The notes beneath the pieces are model-generated. The model did not search any database, was not told where the DNA came from, and saw only the letters and a list, made by a program, of their open reading frames with translations. Position numbers and translations under genes: made by a program. Positions 12,101 to 27,100 of a DNA stretch of 64,000 bases are shown piece after piece; position 1 is the first letter of the stretch, and each line of letters opens with the position of its first letter. This DNA is from Notospermus geniculatus (lineage: Eukaryota; Nemertea; Pilidiophora; Heteronemertea; Lineidae), in NCBI GenBank assembly GCA_002633025.1, contig NMRB01002559.1:1-64000 (forward strand). The letters are read 5' to 3'.

Positions 12101-15100
12101 AAAATTTCATTGTCGGGTGGCACGTTTCGTGGCTATTTGTCCTGGATTGTTCAAATTGGGTGTGATGATGTATCTAGGTACCCTGTATGTCTGTGGCGGA
12201 TTTCGGTCCGATCGGACTTCAAGTACGGCCACCAGGTGGCTATCTTGGAAATTGAGCATTGGACCATAGCTCAATAACTATTGGGGCTAGAATGTTCTGA
12301 ACTTGAACAAGTATGTATCTTTGTAGCCTTCATGTGTACAGCAAATTTCAGCGTGATCGGACTTCACAGACCGCTGCCAGGCAGCCATTTTGGAAAATGC
12401 AACTTTGACTTGTGTGACTGATAAATGTCGTTCAACTTGAAAACCCGTATGATATATCATGCATCTGCATTAGATGTACCTACAATAAAAATTTGGTGAT
12501 GATCCGTCGAATAATAAGTTAGTTATTGCACTTTTTGTCCATTTCAATTCAAATGGAGCCATCTATTGACTAATCAATGAATCACAGACATACAGAGACC
12601 AAGGTGGGGTCAGTCAGTACAGTGACCATGGTAACAGGTAGGCCTCAGCAATGACATTCAGTTCTAGCAGTGTTCACCATGTTCACTGGTTGTGTGACTG
12701 TTATAAGGCCTCTGAGGCCTGTGCTGTTTGCTGTGTCAGGGGGATCTGATGATGTTGCGTTTGTTTGGACAGGTAGGACTAGCCCTAGGCTTTGGGTTTT
12801 TGACACCTTCTTGGCCTAGGCCCTAACGTTAGTAGGCCTAGGTCATCAACTCATAGGCCTAGGCCTAACGTTACAATCATGATCAGTCAAAGACTTTGAT
12901 GGGCCCAATCCAGGCCTAGGGCCTCCCCCCCCCCCCCCAATAGTGGTACCGGTATTTTGATGGCAATGCAGTTCAAATGCCTAGGCCTAGGCCTAGGCCT
13001 ACACTTGAACATGCAGGTCATCTGTTCTTCTGGGACATTAACTCTAACCAAGTTTCGGTCCGATTCGATTCTTAGCTTGGCTCCAGGTGGCCAAAAACTA
13101 GTCCTGCAACTTGGGAATGACTTGCCCCAGATGTTCGCTCATCCTCTCTCTGTCATTACACTATGTCAACGAGTGGGCACATGGTCCATGGACCATTTCA
13201 TTTTAGTGAGTACTCCAGAGTTGGAGACTACCTATAAGTGACAGGCCTAATCCAAACACATTATTTATCAGTGATAGGCTACCTGCTTATATTTTAAATT
13301 CATTTCTGTTTTGCACAAATGGCTTCTACACGTGGCAATTCTTCAGGACCAGAATCTAGTGCAAATCTCTCAAAAACCCTGCAACCCACTCCTGGTACAA
13401 CAAATTCATTCATAGACATCACACAACATGTATTGTATAACCACTACTGTAAGTCATATCCCATCTGTTATACATCATACATTTAAGCCTCTCATTCCCA
13501 AGAAGTGTCCTTTCCTATGCGAGATCGATAAGCACGTGCAAAACCCAGCCTAGAACTTGCAACCACCATGTATACTCCACCCTGCAATATGAAATTGCTC
13601 ATTTAGTATTATGGAATGTCGTAGAAATGTACAAATCTGCAGCCTACACCCCTCAATACAAGTGTCCAAAAAGTGGAAGGCTGCCTACCACTGGATAGGC
13701 CTATCTGAGCTGAAGGGGTTATTGTCGTCCTGGGTACACATAAAGTGTACCCAGGTTCGATGTCATCGAGTGAAATTGTACCTTGGGTCCTCTTTCTTGT
13801 TATAAACTGTACCCAGGTTCTAATTAGAGACCTAGGGACAAGGTCATTCTCAAGATCTCATCTGACACGTGAATTAGCGTAGGTTAGTTCCACGATGGAT
13901 ACTCCGCCAGGTGGTACTTTTACCATATCACATGATCAGACACACCCATCATGGCCATGACACATGCACACTGGGAATGATGACCTCACCCGAGGTCTCT
14001 AAATCAGAACCTGGGTCCAGTTTGTAACTAGAAAGTGGACCCAGGGTACAATTTCACTTGACGATAACAAACCTGCACTTTATGTGTACCCAGGACGACA
14101 ATATCCCTTCAGCCCTATCTGATTGCAGTTAAAATCTGGTCACTCTGGAAATTGTACTGCTGAGGGGTGGCCTTGGACCTGTTGGTATCCGCAGACCATT
14201 TTACCAGTTACGTGTACCTTTCTTCCATGGAGGCTACGTATCAAACAGCACTACCAGCAGATAACCCGTTCATGAATAATAAAGCTTTGTGTACAATACG
14301 ATAGCATAATAACAAGGTACATTTTCCTCTGCCCTATGCCCTGATTGTAGATTACAACTTGGCAGGGAAGGAGAAAAACATCCTGGCCTGATTCCAATGA
14401 AGAGAAGCAAATGAAGCCAATCTTGTGTACCTGGGCTTTTTAGCTCGTTTAGAGTGTTTTTTCGTCCTTTTCCTTTCCAACCTTGAAATCTAATGAACAT
14501 GAATCAAGATTGTTGGTGAATTTTTCCATCAATTCAAAGGTGATGAACAGACTTCAGAAAGGAAGGCTTGGTGTTTTTGTGAGTGGCATTTTTTTTCAAG
14601 AAGGGGAGGGATGAAACGTACCCTATTCTTTCACCAGACAAATGTCGGGTAGGCCGCCCATACTTGTGCGATTCACACTGCGTTTGGCAGTAATCCTTCC
14701 ATTTTCCGCCGGCTGCCTCCATATAATCGACAAAACTAAAAATTAAAGCACAATGAACAAGTGTAATTGGAGGCCTTTAAATTGGAATGTGTTGGTTGGT
14801 ACCTTGAGTCGAGATGGCCAAAGAATTGTATGTTTCAATACCCATCCATCAGATCTGGTGGGGGAAAAAATCAGTTCATCAAATGGGGATACTAGACCTA
14901 GCTACGATAGAGGGCAGCACACCAAAACCCGGGCCTATACAATGGACGCCTTTTGTGTGGGAAATTGATCGGTACCGGAATGTCAGTTTCATTTCAATAG
15001 TTTTAACCACTAGTGACACCTATTGAGGCAGTGGGCTAGGGTCCCCATTGCAAAAGGATACATTATGGCATTTAGAACTTGTGTCTGCATCAAGAACCTT

Positions 15101-18100
15101 TAACTTCCGTTATAACCAAGAGCGAGCGTTTGATCATTGACATTTCGAATATCCCGTCTACCAGTTTGTGGTAAGGTTTTGGTATTAGAAAAAGATATTG
15201 TATTGAGTATATAGGTCACAGAAAAAAACAATTCACTACAAGCTAATTGGTCAAAATCAACTCTAAGAGCATTCCACCACGGTATCCCTTTTGATGTGAC
15301 CTTGCCCTTACCAAAAAGAGGCATATGCATCTCCAAGAGGCACTACATAAAACATGCATCAAACATCCCTCAAACATGCCCCTTTCCTGAGTCATGTGCA
15401 TAATCCATGCACCCTTTTGATGCATGGTTTATGCAATATGCATAATCTATACCTTTTTAGTGCATAAAATGTGCCCCCCAACAAGTTGATTCAGGTGCAT
15501 GTTTGACGAACATGCACGAAGTATGCATATAAAAGTTAGAATTATCTGCTGTGAGAGAAGAGTTTGAAGCATGTTTTATGCAATTGCATAAAGCATGCCC
15601 CCAACTCCAGGCCCAAGTGGAATTGGTCACTTCCATTGTTAACAACGACCACAACAGAAGGATTTAACTGCCATTTTCAAATGGCAAAATTTGTCATGTC
15701 TGTACTTTTCATGACAAAAATGTATTCCAGTGCCTCAATNTGCACCATTAATGCGTAAAACATGCCTACATTTCATGCTTATTTCCTGCATGGAATATGC
15801 ATAAAACATGCTGCTTTTTGGTAAGGGTGGTGCCTTGGTCTTTCAGCAATACTAGCTCAGTGGTCTTAATCATGGGTTCTATAAGCCAAGATATTTCACC
15901 TTCGCCATTCTCCAGCTTGGTGAGTTCCGAAGTATCGAAGATAAAGCTAAGAGCTTTGTTGCAATTCACCTGCACTTTGTAAGCAACATTGGTATACTCA
16001 GAGAGGTTCATGCACTCTCAAAGGAATTGTTATTTTCCACATACATGTACATACTTGTGTGTACATCTGTGCACCCAGTTGTTCAAAGTTTACAGTCTGT
16101 CATATCGTAATGTTTGTATGTATGTATAGGTATAATTAGGCATGCATACAGTTGCTGGCGAACTAGACTGATTAGCAAGGAAGTGACGGCCTCGGTTTCA
16201 TGAACAAAAACATATAGGTATACTTCGTTGTTGGGTAATTACTGCAATTTGTATACAATGGCAAGTTCAGTGTACTTTACAACAGTTACTGTATTTGAAG
16301 GGCATCAAGTGACAAGTTGTTCAGCCATCAGCCGAAGCAATGCCAGGGTTCTCTCTGAGTATGTCCAAGTGACAAGTTGTTCAGCCATCAGCCGAAGCAA
16401 TGCCAGGGTTCTCTCTGAGTATGTCCAAGTGACAAGTTGTTCAGCCATCAGCCGAAGCAATGCCAGGGTTCTCTCTGAGTATGTGTCCACCATGCCTCTT
16501 TCTCCATTGTAGCCTAATGGACAAGATGTTGGTGATGATGGTATCGTTATGTAAAGAGTGGATTGTTGTTCCCACAAACAATGCCACAGCATTCACCATC
16601 CTCATTCATCAAGCTTGCTGAAAGTGTCCACCCTGCCTTCTTCTCTGACAAGATGTTGATGGACAAGATGTTGATGATGATGATGATGAGCGGGAGGGGA
16701 TAACATTATGTAATGAGAGGATTGTTGTTCTGCATCTTGTCAGGCAGTGCCATCATTCTCTGTCCGAGTTCATCAAGCTTGTTAGTGTTCACCTTGCCGT
16801 TCTCTGCACTGATGGACAAGATATTGATGATGGTGATGATGAGAAGAATGAGGGTGATGATAATATCGTGCATGTTATTAGGGGATTGCTGTTCTGCACC
16901 GTATTAGGCCGAATGCCATCATTTTCCTTCCAACTTTATCAAGCTTGTTAGTGTCCACCTTGCCGTTTCCTGCACTGTGTTGATGATGATGATGAGCAAG
17001 AGAAAGAGGAATCGATATTATGATGTACGAGAGGGTTGTTGTTCTGCAATATGTCCAGCTATATCATGTCCAAATTCATCAAATTTTAAAGTGTCCACCC
17101 TGCAGTTTACTCTGCACTGATGGACAAGTTGTTGATGATGGGGATGAGCAAGACGAAGAGGATCAGGATACTGTGACGTAACGAGAAGATGGTGATATTT
17201 ATTATCGATATCTAGCCTAATTACCAGACTCAAGTGATTCTGATGACATCCTTCTGCTCTCACACCTAACATCAGTGACTGAGATGCCCATGCCATCACG
17301 TAGAATCTAAATGTCACGTCAGTTTGAATCTTGCGAATATCCATCACCCCAATAGGCCTATAACTACATAAAATTCAATGTGTTTATAAAAGTCTGATAT
17401 CTGAACATGAAGCAGGTGCTTGATTGGCTTGCATTACAATCAATATCACTTTTTCGCGGTGTGTTTACCATTTCAATATCTCACCAATTTGCCCACCTGT
17501 TCGCTCTGTTCAAGGTTGTTCTTGGTAAGGTTTCCTTACCTTTTCACTTGAAAAATATACTTCCTTTAAGCCGGGTTCATACTCGGCCATGAGACCATGC
17601 ATCGCCTGTGTCCAACATGCCAAATGGCATCCGATGGACAACGTTTTTTGCCAGAGGTCGATGGAGGGTTCAGCTGCTGAACTCTTAAATAATATTGGAA
17701 CATGGACGCCGTGCACTTTGTGATCTTTTTGGCGAAGCTTTGGGGCTGTGCCTGGCCTTGTTCTGTAAATTTTATTTACATTGACATGTTATAGGCCTAC
17801 ATGTACGTGTATATTGCCAATATAAATTCTTCATTCAGTTGTTTGGGAGAGGATTGGTACCTGACATGAGCACCTGTCGTTGGACTTATTGATTTTGGCA
17901 GTGAGAATACTCAAATCGAGCATGATCAACAACTTCATGTTCAATGTCTGTGGTCGATAACACATTGATCAGAAACGTGTACATGTAAATGTATGCCAGA
18001 TGAGAATGTTTGATTTAACACACAATCATGATGTATTACAGATCGTTTGATTCTGCTGGACGGATTAAAAACTGAGAAGAGATAGTCTAGCTGTCATCCA

Positions 18101-21100
18101 TAATCACGTTGTTGTTTCCATCACGCTCATTGGTCAACAAAAGAGCAACCCACCTTTGCCACTTCCACTCCTACGGCGCTACTCTCCATTCCACAATGTT
18201 GTGGAAGAGTGCCGTGGGAGGTGGAGCGGAAAAGATGGGAACCAAGCAATAGAGAGTGTTGAGAGGCAATTCGTTTTCATCAGCTGTTTTTCGAACCAGC
18301 AAAAGAAGAAGGTTGTTCAGTGATCATCATTGGTCGTCAGACTTACATTTCAGCTATTGTGTTATGTAAGGCCATTAAACCTTTCCTTAAGTTAAGTTGA
18401 ACAAGCACCTACTTTTGCTGGACGGGTCAAATATGTGACATGTGTGTGATGAACGACAGAACTGCTGATCTTGTTAGTGAGATCAGGAATCCATTTCCAG
18501 TCTGGACAACTGATAATGTGCTCCTTTACTATCCTTCGTTTGTCAAATTAAGGTATGAAGTGTAGAAGAATAGCTGTAGCAGACAAGCACAGTAGGCCTA
18601 ATTGGTAACATCTCCATTGGGAAAGTTTCCAAAAGTTTCAATGGAAATCACCCTCAGGAAATGTTCCTTCAATGGCAAAGTACAAAATGCTTGATGGAAG
18701 ACTGGTCTGAAGACTTGTAAAGATAACTTCGGTTCACGATTGACCTAGATATTAGGAGGAAATTTGTGGTTGAAGTATTTGATTGAGCCTCTCTTCTCAA
18801 GGACTGAATAACAGTTTCATATACTTCAGAGTCAATCTGAAGGAGTGCACACACAGCGTACTATTTGTTAGTTGCCTTTTCAGAAAAATTTCAAGAAACA
18901 AATGGCAAAAATAAGAGAGTCATTCACTTTGCTTTGTATTTTAGTCCACTTTTCTGTGGAACAGAAGTCATTTTCATAGGCTGACAAGTCAGCTTTCAGG
19001 CAGGGCAAATACTTGTAGTCAGGTTTCCTTCATTGCTGCCATCCCCCATAGCAGGGCTTGGTATCGCTTAATTCCCCTGCTGTGGGAGGATGCATTGTTG
19101 CTTTCAGCAATCCTGAGTTTTAATCCATTCCAGACATAAGCTATAGTTTTGACAAAATAGTGAGTGCCAGTATTGAGGAAATAGGAAATGAAATGAAAGT
19201 TATCAAAATATACGTAATAAGCCTATGAAAGTTTATCAAAATATACGGAATCAGCCTAGGCCTACATAACCTGTAATCAGCCTAGGTCAATACCTACATG
19301 AACGACACTTGTGTCAGATCATAATAGCACTTTTTACAGATGGTGCAGATTATTTGAGCTCAATCAGACTGCCGCATCATAAATTGCAGTTTTGGCCAAA
19401 TCATCATACGACATAGATTACATGTAGTCCATTTTAATAGCCTTTTTTACAACAATTTGAAAAAAGATTGTCGGATGGCCGGTTGAAAGTTTTGTTCAGA
19501 TTGACGAAATCTGTGTCTTGAATCGCTTTTGATCAAGTGATTTGGCACACTTCTCGTTCTATTGAAATACAGTACCCCTAACCCCAGAGTTGCTTTGTAA
19601 CTATTTGTGACCCATGCCAGCAAAATGAGTCGGAATGCGCAGAGAGGAAGAGACCCAAAGTACACCACCGATTGTTGATTTCGATCAGTATTGTCTGACC
19701 ATTGTGAAATTTGACTCTGTAATTTCTAAGTTGTTCTCTGGTGTAATCTTGAATCTTCAAAAATTCCAGCGCATTTGACTCATTTTGCCGGCACGGGTCA
19801 CATTTTATTTTATGTGTCAAAAATCCAATTTTTCCATGACAGATAGCAGCAATATCGAAGTATAGATAGGTCAGTCATAGATGAGAGTTTTCCGGGAATT
19901 CCCGAATTTCCGGGAGCGGGCACTCTGCCATAAGAATCTGGCTTTTTCGATTTGGCTTCGTTCCGGCACCTGTGCTGTTCCGGGTCCCGGTTTTACATCG
20001 AACCACCAACGATCCTAGATTGGTTCCATGACCACCCACTAGGATTTGATGACAGCGATGGCACCAAGATGGCGGCGGCGGGCCATTGAAACGACGAATT
20101 GACTAGTGAATATTGTGTTTGTCATCGCATATCATGGCCTGTTCCAAGACAGTGGATCGAATGGCAGATTTGGGACTATGACTTCTGGGGTCATGATTAA
20201 TTTCCGGGAATTTTTTGAAATGGCACTCTCATCTATGGTCAGTAATCATGTTTTGAAGTGGTGAAGATATGACCAATGACGTATACGATTCATGGGCGTT
20301 CCAACAAACTTTCCTTGTTGATAAATAGATAATCCACGTCATGTGGTGTCACAACCAGATAAGAACTTCTTGGTCCAAGAAATGAGTGTCTTCCAGTAAC
20401 AATTGCCTGGGGCCGTATGCATAAAACGTCTTAAGTGTAAAATTCCCTTATCTTTTTTTGAAGTTTAAGGGAAATTTTACACTTAAGATGTTGCATACGG
20501 CCCCAGCTCTCTGAGGGCTGTGAAGGCGGTGACAAATGTTGCACAACGCAATTGCATAATGAGCGTTTTATATTGTGTTGGTGCACTAGGGTGAAAAACG
20601 ACAAATATTTTGCACCACCAATGCCATAGTGTGTCACCAGCTTCTTCATTTGTCTTGTTCATTCTATGGCAGGCTTTCTTGGGTGAAATTTCAGCTCCTA
20701 TTGACGATTCTTCAGGAAATCAAGTCAGAGCACATGCCCATTGAATAAGAAAATAGATTGTGATTCTTCCGGGATGCAGCTGAACTGCCAGTACACCAAT
20801 ATTGAAGTTCCAAGCGTATTTGATATGCATATGGCTAATTTGCTCTGGGAATGATTGAGACTCTGCCCAATTAAAAAAAACAGAGAGAATTCCACTCACG
20901 TTCGGAGGGTTTCCTCAGTGGACTTTTTAATAGGGAACACCGATCACGCAGACCACGCGAGAATATACGCGTGGTTTTGAACTGATATACACCAATGCCA
21001 CCTATTATTCATGACGATTCAAGGTGTGATTGGCCGTGCTTGGTGAACCGCATCTCTCGAACAATGGGCCTAGGTCAACGCTAGGTGTCTCGTCTGCTCT

Positions 21101-24100
21101 ATCAGTAGTCATCACGTGACCAATTGGCGCTCCCCATTGCACTACTGCAACCTCAGTTGTGATGTCATGATGTTCTGTCAGTCAAATTTTGAAGCAGTTC
21201 TCTGCAACCTACTGAATTCTGCAAGTGGAATAGAATATTTGACTGAAGATTTCACCAAATGTTCTGATGGCTTTGGGCATGCTAGTACATTGACTTACTG
21301 TGATACGGTACCAAAAATTCATAAGCATATGAATTTTTGATAGAACTCAGTGTATTTGCAATGTGGGAACCTGTTACGAAAATGGTTTTGACTGGCAAAA
21401 TGCTGTTCTTAACTGAGAGGTTCCCTGATCGCAGAAGATTAGATAGCGTATGAGACAGATATGAGGCTGAACTTGGGGGCCAAATTCAAAAAGGGTGTTT
21501 ATGACTTAGACGCGTGTAACTTCGTCAAATGCATGGTGGAAGTGTGTGCATTTAGTGAATCACGCGATGGTCACCCTTTATCATGTTTATGACCCCTGGA
21601 TGGGACTATAACTTGGGTGTCTTAAAGAGATGTGCTTCCAGCTGAGTTGTTTGCTAAGGGGAGGTCCACTAGTGCCTCAAGTTACGTTTCCCTAAATTTG
21701 TGTATTTTCAGATGTGTCGTCGTGTTCTTCAACGGGAAGAAGAATCGCCAGAGCCACATTTCAAACACATCCAAGAAGACCATCACGGCCTTGGCATTCA
21801 CAGCTGATGGGAAACATCTTGTCACTGGAGAGGTGAGTGCTTGACCATCAATTACATGACATAAACCTAAATCACTTATAACACTTTATTTTGCTGTCTA
21901 AAAGTTCATAACTTAATCTGTTTTAGAATTCATTCCAAAAAATGAATAATGAATGGGGTGTTATGCCCGCTTTACACGATCAAATTTTTCATCCAATTTT
22001 CTGAATATGCTCATTAAAGGCCTACATGCAGTTTATACATTGAAGCCCCAATAGGCCCGGAATCTGAATTTCCAAAAAATTGGATGAAAAATTTGATCGT
22101 GTACAGCGGGCATTAGGCGAGCATTTTTTTATTAGTTGGCTCTCGAGCCCGCCGACCCCTAAAACTGCCGAAAATGAATAAAAAAAAAATTTTTTTTTTT
22201 GGCCATTCTCGAGCCCGCCGACGCAAATATTCACCATTTTTTGGAAAAAATTTTTTTTTTAATTTTATTTTTATTCCGCCCGCCGATCTCAGCTGCAGCG
22301 CCGTGGATGTAGCGTACGTCGATGTACAGCGCTATGCACAGCAACCGTGCACAGCGTTCACCACTGCCATGACATGCTTTCAATTATGTCCCAATCTTGA
22401 AGGGTTGAGTTGAAATAGGTAGTAGTTGTCAGGTAGGTATTTGTGAAAAACATGAGCAAGACTTTCTTTATTTTGGAAAAAAAAATTTATTTTTTTCCTA
22501 TCCTCCTGCTTTCAATCCCAGAACAGAAGCTGTGAGAACTTGAAAAAAAAAATTTTTTCTTTTTCTTTTTTCCATCCTCCGATTTGAAAAAAGGCGCTAA
22601 AAAGCTCGAGAGCCAACTAATAAAAAAATGCTCGCCTTACTTTGCTGCTCCATAGAGAGAGGTAGTCATTCAGAAGGAGATGCCCACTGCTTTGGGACAT
22701 ATTCCACAGCAATAGTTACCATGTTTTACCAGTGTGGTGATTCAAACACAAAATTATTTTATTCGTAAGCGATTTTACTCATGCATAACTAAATCGTGTT
22801 GACTATTTTGGCAGTTGTTTAGGCAAATAGAAGGGGTGACAGTTTATTTCGTAATCACCCGTCACCCCTTCCATTTACCAGAAGAACTGCGAATGCGACA
22901 AGCACCATTAGTTATGCATCAACGACTTCGCGTACGAATAAAATAATTTTGTGTTTGAATCACCACACTGTTTACCAGTACTTTGTCTCAGGGTCATGGG
23001 TTCCTCTGGAGTGTGCTGGCCCCATGACACCGATGTGACAAATTAAAGTGTTTTTTATAGCAGGTGCGCAATTTCAAAATAATTTGCAAGAGGACATGTA
23101 AGACATGATAATGTACACCTTTTATTTTTCTTCAAGGGCACCGGCGGGTTCATTTAATGGCCCTTATAATTTAGTCCTTTTTAAATCGTCAAAGGCCCTA
23201 AATGCTTGGGGCTATTCTTTTTTAATCACCTTGATCTCCATTCGGGTTTAGTTTTCCCACATTTAGGGCAAAATTTGTTGACAATGCCGAAGTGATTGAT
23301 AACATGTTTGTGAGGGAAACATGTAGTTGTTCGTGGAACTAATTGTTCACATGTTGCGTTGAGTTGTTCACGTGTTGCGTTGAGTTATAGTCCAATCAAC
23401 ACCTGATAGGGCTTTGTGACTTTTTATCGTGTAGGGCCTTTTACCCTTATGTGACTTTACGCAATGCACCTTTTATGATTCAGTCATTCTTCAATTCATG
23501 TTCTTTTCATGCATAAACTATGCATAAAACATGCTTTTTTGTAGGGACCCTGCAAAAATCTGGGAAGGGCTGACTTTGACAGAATTGCTTTGAGGCTAAA
23601 AGCCGTTTGTTCATTAATTTTTTGCCCCAAGGATCTTTGGGGGTGTTGTCAGCTGGGCTTGGATTTCCTTAATACTCTCTGCCAAATTGTGGGTGTGCTT
23701 CATAGAGTACGATAGCCCCAGTAAACTGAGACCTATGACTTTCACCATCAGGGCAAAAAAAGCATAATTGCTGTGAGCAACTCCAAATGTAACTGTTAGT
23801 CAGCTGGTCGTCGATGTCAGTAGGCTACTTTTTTTTAGGTGCACCTAACCCTGCTGACAGTTCACCACAACCCCTGCTGTCAGTCATCTGAATAATCTCG
23901 CACCTTGAGTGCTAGGTTTTTTGCTCTCTTTCGAAAAAAACCTGTCAGAACACGATTCTGAGTGATGTGTTCTGATTGAATATTGGTAAGATTGGGAACT
24001 TCGTTGCAAATTGGCTAGATACTACTACTATTGGTCCAGTCTCGTTAAATTACACTGAAATCATACATGTAGAACATGAAATAGAAGTCGGGCCTCTAAG

Positions 24101-27100
24101 GTGAAAGACATTGCTTCCGTACCCTCGCATAAGGCATCAATCGCCAGCACTAAGGGGCAGCACGCCTTAAACCACTAGGCCAAATCCCCATCTTCAAAAA
24201 AAGATGGTTCAATATGGCCTATGTTTAAACGAGGCGTCCATCAGTACCCTGCGAGTAGTCCAAACAATCTCCGACCCAAACAGTTTTATGTTATGCGAGG
24301 GGTCACATAAAGGAGATACAAGTATAGAATATGAAATAGAAGTCGGGCCTCTAAGGTGAAAGACATGGCTTCCTACCAGATTCGAACAATGTAGTTAGTT
24401 TAAGGTCACAGAGACCTGGGTTCTTGCGTGTCCATCATACCAAACGTGTCATTGTCAAGATTTGGTTTCGAAGATAATCACAACAGCCTGCATGCTGTGT
24501 ACTCAGCACAATGCCAACCATCACCAAAGAAGAAGCTGGACGCCGACAATGCCAGAGATCTACCATCCTCCCATAACAGGGGTTTTACCTCACTCCTCTT
24601 CATCTACTCACACAAACTTTGTGTGCGAGAGTATGGAGAGTGAGCGAGACCAAAGCCTTGCTATGGGAGGATGGAGAGCTGCGTGACCTTACAAATGTGA
24701 TTTTGGTGTATTTACGTGATGCAACGCTAGCTGCTTACTTATCCGATACTTCTGTAGACTCTGCCAATTGTCTGGTTGGTCTTAGAAGAATATGATGCAA
24801 AAGAGCATTCCGTCATAGTTAGCAATGTCTTAGCAACCTACTTGTCGAATTTCAAGGAATCATGGTGCAAAACTGCTTTAGCTGCACTGCCGTCTCATAA
24901 ATACCTGCCAGGTGGTGAAACATATCGCTGGTTAATACCACACCTGTCTTGATTGCTCATCAATACTCATCAAGAATATTGTTTTTTTGTGACTCAGTGC
25001 TTGAATAAGGCCAATGTGAAGGTGGAGTTGGGAGTCATGCAGTGGGGTTAAATTAGAAAAATATCCCCGTGTAGACATGTCAGGAATCTGCTGCAGGGGG
25101 TTAAGGGGATTCTGTATGAGTAGGAAAACTACAGAGAAGAAGGTTTTTGAATCTATTCCTTAATTACTTTAGTACAGAATCGAAAGCTGGCTACAAAATA
25201 CAGCACTGTTTAGTCTGGAGACTACATGTATGTTCAGCAAATTAATGCTAAGCAGGAGGAAACCAGATTGCCCAGAGAAAACAGTCAAAGTTTATGGATA
25301 TTGAAGGAATGGGTCCAGCCCCGGTCCAACCGGAACCTCAGAGGTGGTAGCTGCTGATGATGCCACTCTGATGTTGTAGATTCCCCATTTGTCCATTAGG
25401 CCAAGTTTACATCGGATGACACGCGACACGAACACGCAGGTGAACAAAGGTTTCATGGGGATGAATCCTTTGTGAAGCCATTGTTCGCCTTCGTGTTTGT
25501 GTCGCGTGTCATCCGATGTAAACCATACGCACAACTGACGGTCATCCAACCAGTTTACAGGCCCTAATTTATTGCTGGTTAAGTTGTTTACTGCCACTTA
25601 AGGCCTTAACGTTCTTATATAATATTCTGTCTATATTTGTCAGTCTTCCGTAAAATTTATAGTTGACCTGCGTTTTGGAAATAAAGATTTTGGCGCATTT
25701 CGCCACTACACCTCACAGGAACAGGTCATTAATGTTTTTCCTTTCCTGCAAGTAGCAGCAGGCCGACGGCCCTACGGCGGTGGTGCATGGGCCCGTCTGT
25801 TGTCAGTAAAATTTTATTTGACTTACGATGGAAATTGCAGGCAAAACTGCCAACACTCTTTTCTGTGGCTTTTGCTGATTCAATACTGCCCAACATTGTG
25901 GTTTATTGCTTTTGTTCGCCACTTTATACATGTATGATCCTGTTCCATCACCTGCTGCAGTTGCCTGGATGGATAAAGTACCCTCAAAATGATTGATGTT
26001 GACGTTATGGCACTTGTACCCCGAAATTATAGAACAAATCAGGCGATCACTTGACATTCTGCTGCTGGATGATCATGTCCGACTGGTTCTAGATTGTTGT
26101 TGAAGATATTACTTCATTTCCGCTGGTTCTTCATGTTCTAGAACACATCACTCTCCATTGGTTCATAATGACGGTGAAATGCCCCTGGAATTTTGAGGTT
26201 GCAACAGTGCAAACATTTGCACCTGTCCCCTCCGATGGCAGGATATATGATCACCAGAGAAAGAAATCAAACAAAAAGTTAATTTGCAGCTAAAAGAAAG
26301 TCATAATTGACATATGTCTGGCAGTTAGTCAACTACAGTACGCTGCACAATTGACCTCCCTTCCGCACTGCGTACCATCCGCATATCACATGCAGCGTTA
26401 TACGAGTACCGTCATCGTATCTTCCGCGGACGTCGCGCGTCGTCATGGAAGGCAAGCAGTGAAGACGTATTAATGTCATTTGCCCGTGGTGTGCTGATGT
26501 CACGCAGAAGAGATGCGTGAGGTACTCGTACCATACGCAATGAATCGAAGCATACCTTCCGCGTGGTATGCGGATAAAGGTAGTCAATTGTACAGCGTAC
26601 TCAACTCTGGAGTTGTCTATTCATCGTTTCCATGACGTAACTCCGATAGTGTCCGCCATTGCTGACGTCGCCGTAATGACGCAAAGGTGGTGGGCAAAAT
26701 TCATTGCTTTGCTGAAGAAAGCTGGTGGCAAAACGCGCAACGTCACACAACAAGTCATGGATACGATGAATATACAGTATTCCTAGCTCTGGTAATGCTT
26801 GTTGTTACTTCAAGTAGGCCTACTTCTGGCAATAGGCCTACATTGTAGCAGGCATGACCACACAGTGACCTGTTGCAGGACAATGAGAGCATTATGTCCA
26901 GTTCTCTCCATTCTGACAAACTCTTGAGTAGTTTCCAGATTGCAGAGCTGAAACAAGAGAACAGGCCACGTCGGGACTGAACTTTGGTGTCCAGAATTGA
27001 GGGGTGTCTTCTTGTTGGAGGTGTCTGCTGTAAGGGACAGGTTTTGTAATAGCCCATCCCAACAATTTTGATTTCTAATATTGTCAGATGTGGGGTCACG

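Larger units (their letters stand above)
10203..14273 (+). repeat. Segmental duplication, copy 2 (in intron 2)
   Basis: Same orientation as copy 1 and about 7.4 kb from its end. It is longer because of three insertions missing from copy 1: 10885-11130, 11763-13198 and 13709-14113. It ends at TAACCCGTTCATG, where the two copies diverge. A third short piece of the same unit is at 49398-49680, so the unit may itself be a dispersed repeat rather than a unique duplicated locus. Confidence 0.9.

Noticed and set aside
12977-13002. Interstitial telomere repeat
   Set aside because: The repeat is (TAGGCC)n, not TTAGGG, and very short.
16306-16484. CRISPR-like regular repeat
   Set aside because: The 60-bp units are directly adjacent with no spacers and the locus is a eukaryotic intron.
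22174-22413. Lys/Phe-rich 79-codon frame
   Set aside because: Lies inside the GGCGAGC MITE and is driven by A and T homopolymers.
24130-24186. Functional tRNA gene
   Set aside because: Good box A but no paired acceptor stem or complete cloverleaf; fits a SINE head.
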